From CAYVUI01 sp964454745 (lineage in GTDB: Bacteria; Planctomycetota; Phycisphaerae; Sedimentisphaerales; Anaerohalosphaeraceae), in contig CAYVUI010000019.1 in NCBI GenBank assembly GCA_964454745.1, positions 1-44,431 of the forward strand: DNA of 44,431 nucleotides, written 5' to 3'. The notes beneath the pieces are model-generated. The model had not been told where the DNA came from and ran no database searches. It worked only from the letters and a program-made list of their open reading frames with translations. The position numbers and the translations under genes are program-made. Positions 38,094 through 44,431 of the stretch are shown piece after piece. Within the stretch, counting starts at the first letter, position 1, and every line of letters starts with the position of its first letter.

Positions 38094-39086
38094 ATGGCGA
38101 ATCAAGTGATACAAATTGGAAATAAGCAAATCACGGAAGATTGCAGCCCGTTTTTTATCGCTGAGATCGGTATTAATCACAACGGTGAGGTCTCCAACGC
38201 GAAAAAGCTGATTGATGCATCGTTTGCGTGCGGGTGGGACAGTGTGAAATTTCAGAAACGAACCCCGGAACTGTGTGTGCCGCCCCACCAGAAGAACCAG
38301 CCGAAAGATACGCCGTGGGGGAAGATGACATATCTGCAGTATAAGCATAAAATCGAGTTCGAAAAACCGGAATATGATTATATTGACCGGTACTGCCAGG
38401 AAAAACCAATCTCCTGGAGCGCCTCAGTATGGGACATCCCCAGTCTTGAATTCCTGCTGGCTTATCAGCCGGATTACCTGAAAATCCCCTCGGCCAAACT
38501 TACGGACGATGAACTACTGGCAATGGCTGCTCAAAGCCGTCTTCCTGTGCTTGTATCTACGGGAATGTGTGTACTCGAGGAAATCGATACCGCGGTCAAC
38601 CTGCTGGAAAAGCATTCGAACGGGAATTATGTTCTGCTGCATACGAACTCGGCTTACCCGGCGCCGCTGGAGCAACTGAACCTGCGAATGATTCATACGC
38701 TCAGGGACCGCTATCGTTGTATTGTGGGCTACAGCGGTCATGAATACAACCTTGAACCGACGGTGATTGCCGCCTCGATGGGGGCAAAAGTGATCGAGAG
38801 ACATATCACACTCGACCATGATATGTGGGGTTCGGACCAGGCCGCGAGTCTTGAAATCCACGCCATGTACCTGCTGAAGCGAAGAATTTTGAGCCTAAGC
38901 AGTATCCTGGGAGACGGCATTAAGATGATGACTGACCTGGAGCGGACTTCCCGAAAGAAGTTAAGTGGGAAACCAACGTCAGGAAGAGACGATATTACCA
39001 ATATCCCGACGAAAAGTAAATCATTTCAAAAGCTTATTAATTCACCTTATGATATTGAAAATATTTATTCCAATATTGGCCTGTAA
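38094..39086 (+). CDS. neuB: NeuB-family nonulosonic acid synthase
   Basis: A 330-residue NeuB-family (beta/alpha)8 synthase. It has FIAEIGINHNGEVSNAKKLID, DSVKFQKRTPE, KIPSAKLTDDELL, VSTGM, VGYSGHEYN and VIERHITLDHDMWGSDQAASLE. It condenses phosphoenolpyruvate with a six-carbon sugar (phosphate) to give a nine-carbon sialic acid-like sugar. The PWGKMTYLQYK segment is typical of a subgroup. The C-terminal SAF (antifreeze-like) domain of most bacterial NeuB proteins is not recognisable: after residue 285 there are only about 45 polar residues. Good ribosome site (AAAGGA). No epimerase (NeuC) or legionaminic/pseudaminic genes are present, so the exact product is not known. Confidence 0.88.
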   Translation: MANQVIQIGNKQITEDCSPFFIAEIGINHNGEVSNAKKLIDASFACGWDSVKFQKRTPELCVPPHQKNQPKDTPWGKMTYLQYKHKIEFEKPEYDYIDRYCQEKPISWSASVWDIPSLEFLLAYQPDYLKIPSAKLTDDELLAMAAQSRLPVLVSTGMCVLEEIDTAVNLLEKHSNGNYVLLHTNSAYPAPLEQLNLRMIHTLRDRYRCIVGYSGHEYNLEPTVIAASMGAKVIERHITLDHDMWGSDQAASLEIHAMYLLKRRILSLSSILGDGIKMMTDLERTSRKKLSGKPTSGRDDITNIPTKSKSFQKLINSPYDIENIYSNIGL

Positions 39087-39100
39087 CTACTGAATATATT

Positions 39101-39835
39101 ATGACTGAAAAGATCGCTGCACTCATACCTGCCAGAGGAGGAAGCAAAAGCATTCCTCTGAAAAACATTGCGCTTTTTGCAAATAAACCCTTGCTGTACT
39201 GGTCTCTGAATGCCTGTGAAAACAGCCGTTTGCTTGATCATGCCTATGTGGCCACGGACAGTGACAAGATCGGTGATACTGTTTTAAGGATGGAATTTGA
39301 CAATGTATCGGTGATCGGAAGAAGTGCTGAAAGTGCGTTAGATACGGCTTCATCGGAGAAAATCCTGATCGAATTTGCCCAGCAGCATGCCTATGAACAT
39401 ATCATGCTTGTTCAGGCCACCAGTCCGCTGATCACAGCCGAAGATATTGACCGGGCAATCGAAAAATATTTTTCATGCGGTGCAGACAGTCTTCTTTCCG
39501 GGGTGCGTATCAAACGTTTTATCTGGAAGAAGGATCGCGAATTTGTAAAACCCATGAATTACGACCCTAAAAACAGGCCCTTACGACAATCCTGGGATGG
39601 GCAATTAATTGAAAACGGGGCCATTTACATTACCAACCGAGAGGCCCTGTTGCGGAGCAGATGCCGACTGAGCGGCAATATCGCGTTTTATGAAATGCCC
39701 GAAGAAACCTATCATGAGATCGATGAACCCGTCGACTGGCAAATCGCGGAACAGCTCCTCCAGGCACGTTTGGAATTTTATGCAAATCTTGACGACGGTG
39801 TGGAGGTCACAACTCAAATAATTTCTGAGAAGTAA
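39101..39835 (+). CDS. neuA: CMP-nonulosonic acid synthetase (acylneuraminate cytidylyltransferase)
   Basis: A 244-residue cytidylyltransferase. The nucleotide-binding start reads IPARGGSKSIPLKNIALFANKPLLYWSL, with AYVATDSDKIG, VQATSPLITAEDID and QLIENGAIYITNREALL following, all typical of NeuA-type enzymes. It activates the NeuB product as a CMP-sugar for glycosyl transfer. It lies 14 bases behind neuB. Its last 29 bases overlap tail-to-tail with the radical SAM gene on the other strand, so no intrinsic terminator separates them. Confidence 0.9.
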   Translation: MTEKIAALIPARGGSKSIPLKNIALFANKPLLYWSLNACENSRLLDHAYVATDSDKIGDTVLRMEFDNVSVIGRSAESALDTASSEKILIEFAQQHAYEHIMLVQATSPLITAEDIDRAIEKYFSCGADSLLSGVRIKRFIWKKDREFVKPMNYDPKNRPLRQSWDGQLIENGAIYITNREALLRSRCRLSGNIAFYEMPEETYHEIDEPVDWQIAEQLLQARLEFYANLDDGVEVTTQIISEK

Positions 39836-40892
39836 CACTCTGCCTGCATTTTTTACAGGGCAGCGGGTACAAATCCTTATCGTTGACCGATTCTCTCATT
39901 TTCTCCATGGCCGGGCTGTGCCATATCTCGCTTAGGCTCTGTTTGTAGATATTGCCGACCGTCAGGTTAATGCCGAAGTATGCACAGCAAGGCAAAACGG
40001 TTCCGTCACTGGCGATAAAGAGACGCTGCCACGGCTGTGAGCAGTTTTCAAAGGGGGTATCCTCGAGCCGAAAATCTTTCTCGATGCGCTGATAGCCGGT
40101 TTTGCCGACGAGGGGATTGTGAAAACTTTGTACAAGGATGTAATCGGCTTTGTCCTGCCAGTATTCGATAAACGGGTTTTTTTCACCGGTGTTGAGCTTG
40201 TTTTCGACAAAGGAGACCCTGACCAGCGGCAATTCGCAGCCTTTGGCTTTCTTCATCTCGATAAACCGCTCGATGTTTGCAACAACGGTATCGTAATCCC
40301 CGCCTTTACGGGTTTTACTGTAGGTATCGCTGCTGAAGGCATCAATGGAGAACATGATGATGGACAGGCCGCAGTCGAGGAGTTTTTGGGACATGTTTTC
40401 ATCGAGAAGCATCGCATTGGAGTGCAGTGAAAGATCGACGATGCCCTTTTCACGGGCATAGCGGATGTAGGTGTCGATGTCCTGCTGGAGCAGCGGTTCG
40501 TTGTTGCCGTTCATCGCGATGGAATAGAGCCCCTTATCGGCTCCTTCATCGACGAGCCGTTTAAATGTATCAAACGAGATGCGGTGGCCGAATCCCCTGC
40601 GGTGGTCCTGCTGGGCGGTCTCGCCGCTGTAAAAGCAGAACTCGCATTTCAGGTTGCAGCCGGGGACCACTTCGATATTCAAGTGGAGCGGAAAATCAAG
40701 TTTGACTCGCTCCTGGTCGGCCAGGTGCCATTTTTTACGGTATTCGGCGACAATCGGACCGTGGTGCTTTTCGATGATTTTATAGGGGTCGTCCGGGCTG
40801 TAGACCTGAACGAGTTGATTTATCGTGTCAAGTTTGGCTTTGGATTCAACCGCCATCATGTTATCTTTCATAAAATTCCTACTGCTGCTCAT
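39807..40892 (-). CDS. SPASM-domain radical SAM enzyme
   Basis: A 361-residue radical SAM protein. The cluster motif CNLKCEFC has cysteines 79, 83 and 86 (from ATG 40892), followed by MNGNNEPLL. The C-terminal SPASM region reads CSQPWQRLFIASDGTVLPCCAYFG and ends LPCKKCRQS, giving the cysteines for an auxiliary cluster. Such proteins occur in sugar-antibiotic and polysaccharide clusters as dehydrogenases or epimerases. The ATG at 40892 overlaps the upstream methyltransferase stop by four bases; the ATG at 40871 has a better ribosome site (AGTAGGA) and may be the true start. It overlaps neuA tail-to-tail. Confidence 0.85.
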   Translation of the reverse strand: MSSSRNFMKDNMMAVESKAKLDTINQLVQVYSPDDPYKIIEKHHGPIVAEYRKKWHLADQERVKLDFPLHLNIEVVPGCNLKCEFCFYSGETAQQDHRRGFGHRISFDTFKRLVDEGADKGLYSIAMNGNNEPLLQQDIDTYIRYAREKGIVDLSLHSNAMLLDENMSQKLLDCGLSIIMFSIDAFSSDTYSKTRKGGDYDTVVANIERFIEMKKAKGCELPLVRVSFVENKLNTGEKNPFIEYWQDKADYILVQSFHNPLVGKTGYQRIEKDFRLEDTPFENCSQPWQRLFIASDGTVLPCCAYFGINLTVGNIYKQSLSEIWHSPAMEKMRESVNDKDLYPLPCKKCRQSVTSQKLFEL

Positions 40893-41599
40893 AGCTTTTT
40901 CGTGCCTATGCCAATGAGCATTTTTTCCTTGGCAAACCGGATGAGTTTGCGGTGCCGGCTTTCCTGCCGATCCTTCCATTTAAGACTGTCGGGTAACATC
41001 GCGATGAGCTTGAGGATGGGCACAACTGCGGATGCTTTCCAGGCGATGGGCAACTGGTAGAAGAAATTGCATTGTACCTTTGCAAAGCCGTTGATTTTCA
41101 TGGCGTTTTGCAGCCCTTTTCTTGTGAATGCGTGAACGTGGGTGTAATCGTCCCAGAAATGCTTCATCTGGCTGCGCCAGTCGGGAGTCATTATAACCGC
41201 CACGCCGCCGGGGCGGAGAACCCGCAGGCTTTCGCGAAGGAAATTCTCGGTGTTATGTACATGTTCGAGCACGGATTTGGTAAAGATGAAATCGAAATAG
41301 TCATCCTCGAATGGGATGGGATCTTTTTCCAAATCGCAGGGGCGAATGTCAAAATCCTTAAGAATCTTGATGCATTCATCGCGTTTATCAATGCCAAAAG
41401 ACTCGATTCCGCATCGTGAGAAGCCTACAAGATGATTGCCCTTGCCGCTGCCGAGGTCCAGAAGCCTTGGCTGGCGGGGGCTGTTTTCTTTCAGTGCGGG
41501 CTTGAAGCAGGTTTCAAAGATATGATTACAAAGCTTCTGGGGATAACAGTCCGGACCGTACTCCTCGGTAAAATATATTGTTTCAAGGTAACTGGGCAA
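40889..41599 (-). CDS. Class I SAM-dependent methyltransferase
   Basis: A 236-residue methyltransferase with motif I LLDLGSGKGNHLVGF (about residues 46-60), FGIDKRDECIKIL, DYFDFIFTKSVLEHVHN and RVLRPGGVAVIMTPDW, matching the Methyltransf_11 type. The start codon is TTG at 41599, preceded by AAAGGAT about 11 bases upstream; no ATG lies near. It is translationally coupled (ATGA) to the SPASM radical SAM gene, which suggests that the two act on the same molecule. Substrate unknown, probably a sugar or glycan. Confidence 0.82.
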   Translation of the reverse strand: MPSYLETIYFTEEYGPDCYPQKLCNHIFETCFKPALKENSPRQPRLLDLGSGKGNHLVGFSRCGIESFGIDKRDECIKILKDFDIRPCDLEKDPIPFEDDYFDFIFTKSVLEHVHNTENFLRESLRVLRPGGVAVIMTPDWRSQMKHFWDDYTHVHAFTRKGLQNAMKINGFAKVQCNFFYQLPIAWKASAVVPILKLIAMLPDSLKWKDRQESRHRKLIRFAKEKMLIGIGTKKL

Positions 41600-41872
41600 A
41601 AACCGTAATCCTTTAAAAATCCGATATTTACTGAATAACTTATATATTATCGGATGTTGTTATACAAATACTTGATAAAATCCCCCGGTCCTGCCGTAAG
41701 AATAGTGAACACATTTTGTATGATATCTGGACTTGCCTATGAAAACCGCAGGCCTTGAGAACTGTGAATGGAAGCTTTTAACGGCTAAATTCATTCATTT
41801 GGGCTAATTGGTATCGATTTTGCACAGTAGACCCTGTAAGACAATTTATGCTTAACTGGGCAAAGGACAATT
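41600..41872. other. Divergent intergenic region before the carbamoyltransferase
   Basis: A 273-base, mostly AT-rich gap between the minus-strand methyltransferase and the plus-strand carbamoyltransferase. No gene is seen. It contains a sigma-54-like promoter (41809-41824) towards the carbamoyltransferase. I could not identify a clear promoter for the methyltransferase. Confidence 0.5.
41809..41824 (+). promoter_or_regulatory. Sigma-54-like promoter of the carbamoyltransferase
   Basis: TGGTAT-CGATT-TTGCA has GG (41810-41811) and GC (41822-41823) exactly 10 bases apart, a T before GG and a perfect TTGCA at -12. The predicted transcript start is near 41835, 38 bases before the ATG at 41873. 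The -24 half TGGTAT deviates from TGGCAC but is shared with the promoter-like sequence upstream of the acetyltransferase gene at 26099. Confidence 0.55.
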
Positions 41873-43702
41873 ATGAACATACTCGGTCTGAATATTGAAG
41901 AATACTGCAGTGCGGCACTGATGGTGGACGGCCAGGTTGTGGCAGCTTCGGCTGAAGAGCGTTTTCTTCGACGCAAGAACTGGTCCGGATTTCCGATCAA
42001 CGCTGTGAAATACTGTTTGGAGGCGGCCGGGCTGACTCTCGATGACATTGACCATGTCGCTGTCGAAAAGCTTCCAGTGAATAATGTGGCCCTGATATAT
42101 TCTTATGTACAAAGAAGGTCTTCTTTCTGTGTGGCGGATTACGTAAAAGAGGAAAAGGAGTACTGGTATCCGCTGCTGTATGAAAACAGGGTTGTAGACT
42201 ACCTTGAATTGTTCAAGGATAAATTTCAGCCGGAACACTTTCCAAAGGAATTCAATGACCATTACCTGAATAACCGTGAAAAGTACTTTAACGCGGATAT
42301 GGATACCGTTCGTGAGTTAAAAATTCGGTTTATCCGGGCATTTTTGCCGGAGATTCCGGAAGAAAAAATCCACTTCTATCCCCATCATGAGACGCACGCC
42401 TTTTACGCCTATTATTCCTCGAAGGCCGCGGAGAATGGAGAAAAGGTGCATGTCGTCACCGCGGACAGCTTTGGCGATTTTGAGAACGGGACGATTTCGA
42501 GCTTTGAAAAAGGGCATTTTGAACGGCTCCACCAGGTAGACAACCATAATATGGGCAGGCTTTTCCGCAATATCACGCTGCTTTTGGGAATGAAGCCCTA
42601 TGAGCATGAGTACAAGCTGATGGGTCTTGCACCCTATGCAAAGGATTACCTGGCTGAAGAGGCGTACAGGGTGTTTAACAGCACGATGCAGGTGGACGGG
42701 CTGAATTTTACTTATGAGCAGGATCCGCCGGATAATTATTTCTGGTTTAAGGACCGGCTGGAGGGAGTACGGTTTGACGGGATCGCCGGCGGTTTACAAA
42801 AGTATCTTGAAGACCGGATGACAAAATGGATCGGGAACGCGTGCAGAGAATACTCGATTCGGAATCTTCTGTTTTCGGGCGGCCTGGCGATGAATATCAA
42901 GCTTAATATGATGCTTGCCGCGATGGACGGCTATACGGACTTTTTTGTGCCCGCGTCGCCGGATGACTGCTCGAACTCGATCGGAGTGTGTTTCCGGGCG
43001 ATGTACGGCATTTTCGGCGATGATGCGCATGAGCGGATTACTCCGCTTGGGAATATGTTTCTTGGGCCCGACATCAAGGACGGGGAGATCGATGAGCAGG
43101 TCAAAGCAAACAAGCTCAGCGAGTTTTGCACAATCAAGAAGAATGTCAAGAGCGATCATGTGGCAGGCCGGCTCAGCAAAGGTATTGTCGTGGGCCGAGC
43201 CAGCGGACGGATGGAATTCGGAGCCAGGGCCCTTGGAAACCGATCGATCCTTGCGGACCCGCGGGACCCGGCACTGGTGGACCGGATCAACAGTATCATC
43301 AAAAAGCGGGATTTCTGGATGCCGTTTGCCCCGGTTGTGATGGATACCTACTGGGAAAAATACCTCATTAACCCCAAAAAGGTGGTTTCTCCTTATATGA
43401 CAGTTGGTTTTGATACGACAGACCCGGGGCGAAAAGCGATGGGAGCGGCGATCCACAGTGCGGATAAAACCACGCGGCCGCAGATGCTGACGCGTGAGAT
43501 GAACCCGGGTTATTATGATATCCTTAAGGCCTTTGAGAAAAAGACGGGGATCGGGGCGCTGCTCAATACCTCGTTTAACCTGCATGGATACCCGATTGTG
43601 CTTAATGCCCAAGATGCGGTTGGGGTCTTTCTCAATTCGGAACTTGACGCCCTGCTAATCAATGACACCTATATCGAGAAAAAACGGGAACCGCATGTAT
43701 AA
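41873..43702 (+). CDS. NodU/CmcH-family carbamoyltransferase
   Basis: A 609-residue O-carbamoyltransferase. The N-terminal Kae1-like domain has LGLNIEEYCSAALMVDG, AAASAEERF-type residues (AASAEERFLRRK), the metal-site His motif HHETHA at 171-176, and EHEYKLMGLAPYAK. The C-terminal YrdC-like domain has GRMEFGARALGNRSILADPR at about 445-464, where the second segment is usually GPRALG; the Pro is Ala here. It moves a carbamoyl group from carbamoyl phosphate, via carbamoyl-AMP, onto a sugar hydroxyl as in Nod factors or cephamycin. Good ribosome site (AAAGGAC) and a sigma-54-like promoter upstream. It overlaps the next gene by 8 bases. Confidence 0.92.
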   Translation: MNILGLNIEEYCSAALMVDGQVVAASAEERFLRRKNWSGFPINAVKYCLEAAGLTLDDIDHVAVEKLPVNNVALIYSYVQRRSSFCVADYVKEEKEYWYPLLYENRVVDYLELFKDKFQPEHFPKEFNDHYLNNREKYFNADMDTVRELKIRFIRAFLPEIPEEKIHFYPHHETHAFYAYYSSKAAENGEKVHVVTADSFGDFENGTISSFEKGHFERLHQVDNHNMGRLFRNITLLLGMKPYEHEYKLMGLAPYAKDYLAEEAYRVFNSTMQVDGLNFTYEQDPPDNYFWFKDRLEGVRFDGIAGGLQKYLEDRMTKWIGNACREYSIRNLLFSGGLAMNIKLNMMLAAMDGYTDFFVPASPDDCSNSIGVCFRAMYGIFGDDAHERITPLGNMFLGPDIKDGEIDEQVKANKLSEFCTIKKNVKSDHVAGRLSKGIVVGRASGRMEFGARALGNRSILADPRDPALVDRINSIIKKRDFWMPFAPVVMDTYWEKYLINPKKVVSPYMTVGFDTTDPGRKAMGAAIHSADKTTRPQMLTREMNPGYYDILKAFEKKTGIGALLNTSFNLHGYPIVLNAQDAVGVFLNSELDALLINDTYIEKKREPHV

Positions 43703-44431
43703 ACCAAGGTTGAAATATATCTTCTGTCTCCCCCGGCTTTATGACGTAAAGCATAACCTGCCTTTATTTGGTTACCTTAACGATCTCGGGCAGCCCGTGC
43801 ACCTGCTCGCAGGCGATGATTCGATTGTGGAAAACCTTCAACAGCAGGGAATTGCTTTTGAGCAGCATACGTCATTGCCCGGATGGCAGGATGTTTTGAT
43901 TACACCCGGTATGGGGCTGATCCCGTTTGATCGCCACTGGCTGGAACAGAATCTGCTGGCAGGCCGAATGAATGTATGCGTACCGATTTTTCTGCTGCCC
44001 TCGAAAATCCAGGTTGCCTGTTATGAGCCCTCCAAAACGAGCCTGACGCACGCGGTTTGTGTCAGCGACGGCCTGACGATTGAGAATATTCGCGGCTATA
44101 ATGATGACATGGTTTACCTCAATACCGGCCTGCCCGCATGGGACCGCTTTACTACGGTCCGGCATCATGAAGAGGTCGGGCGGATTCACCAGCAGTATGG
44201 TGAGAAACTTTTCGTGCTGGCTGTGCCTGTGTTTGACGCAGCCCGCGAAAATGATTATATCTCCCGGTGTATCCGGATCGGAGAATCGATGGGGTATCGG
44301 ATTATGATCCAGATTCATCCGGGTTTTGCAAACAAACTCGATCCGGGTTTAAAGGATTACATTAACCCGGGATTCAAGATGATGTTCCAGGCAGAGGTGA
44401 ACAGTGAGGTAACCACCATCTATCTCTACAT
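43695..44431 (+). CDS. Unrecognised protein, truncated by the window end
   Basis: An open frame from ATG 43695 that runs off the end (245 complete codons). The product begins MYKPRLKYIFCLPRLYD and contains LFGYLNDLGQPVHLLAGDD, WQDVLITPGMGLIPFDRHW, KTSLTHAVCVSDGLTIENI and LFVLAVPVFDAARENDYIS, GYRIMIQIHPGF. The alternating strands and helices and the HAVCVSDG-like segment suggest a Rossmann/GT-B-like fold such as a CDP-glycerol-type transferase or glycosyltransferase, but I cannot assign a family. The 8-base overlap with the carbamoyltransferase implies co-translation and a role in the same glycan or its export. Confidence 0.65.
   Translation, partial: MYKPRLKYIFCLPRLYDVKHNLPLFGYLNDLGQPVHLLAGDDSIVENLQQQGIAFEQHTSLPGWQDVLITPGMGLIPFDRHWLEQNLLAGRMNVCVPIFLLPSKIQVACYEPSKTSLTHAVCVSDGLTIENIRGYNDDMVYLNTGLPAWDRFTTVRHHEEVGRIHQQYGEKLFVLAVPVFDAARENDYISRCIRIGESMGYRIMIQIHPGFANKLDPGLKDYINPGFKMMFQAEVNSEVTTIYLY

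Noticed and set aside
1..44431. CRISPR arrays, tRNA or rRNA genes, prophage or integrase
   Set aside because: No regular repeat-spacer pattern, RNA gene signature or phage-type gene was seen in a visual read; short RNA genes could be missed without a covariance search.

Overview
The window reads as a chromosomal segment of a flagellated member of the Planctomycetota, most likely class Phycisphaerae (Sedimentisphaerales-like), probably from a metagenome or draft assembly. The grounds are two PEP-CTERM proteins, a flagellar operon in spirochaete/planctomycete-like order, a FliD with a beta-repeat insert of a type seen in planctomycete surface proteins, and a 10-N scaffold gap. The taxonomy is inference. 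No rRNA, tRNA, CRISPR array, insertion sequence or integrase was seen.

Layout. (1) 1-2.6 kb: two tandem PEP-CTERM surface proteins closed by a good intrinsic terminator, a YkoF/MTH1187-type thiamine-binding protein and a small DUF6941-like protein. (2) 2.54-3.07 kb: a non-coding stretch of short hairpins and a 158-bp-spaced duplication, ending in a textbook sigma-54 promoter. (3) 3.07-17.5 kb: flagellar genes flgB-flgC-fliE-fliF-fliG-fliH-fliI-fliJ-motE/flbB-like-motA-motB-motB, a second sigma-54 promoter, then fliO-fliP-fliQ-fliR-flhB and an odd gene in the flhA position. That gene encodes a degenerate FlhA export-gate membrane domain fused to a BY-kinase/MinD-like domain without a P-loop. 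fliL, fliM, fliN, fliK, flgD, flgE, flhF and a normal flhA are not present. (4) 17.5-26.1 kb, minus strand: an acetyltransferase (wbpD-like), a giant 1807-residue protein with four GT2 domains, one GT4 domain and one methyltransferase domain, then fliD, possibly one transcription unit. (5) 26.5-39.8 kb, plus strand: a tightly packed sugar-nucleotide operon. It holds a GDP-mannose 4,6-dehydratase-like SDR, two further SDRs, a TylF-type methyltransferase, a two-subunit transketolase, two B12-binding radical SAM enzymes, a MiaB-like radical SAM protein, a GNAT, a 3,5-epimerase, and a nonulosonic-acid module (KdsC-like phosphatase, NeuB, NeuA). (6) 39.8-41.6 kb, minus strand: a SPASM radical SAM enzyme and a methyltransferase. 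(7) 41.9 kb to the end: a NodU/CmcH carbamoyltransferase and a truncated unrecognised gene.

How it may work together (inference). The flagellar block builds the rod, MS ring, export gate and stator. The flanking block looks able to make an unusual, possibly branched, C-methylated or sulfur-bearing sugar plus a CMP-nonulosonic acid, and to decorate a glycan by glycosyl, methyl, acetyl and carbamoyl transfer. Two things tie the halves together. fliD lies downstream of the giant glycosyltransferase on the same strand. Sequences matching the sigma-54 GG-N10-GC core stand before flgB, fliO, the wbpD-like gene and the carbamoyltransferase. The simplest reading is a flagellar glycosylation locus regulated with flagellar assembly. 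The most novel items are the FlhA/BY-kinase-like chimera, the giant transferase, and a radical-SAM-plus-transketolase sugar pathway.
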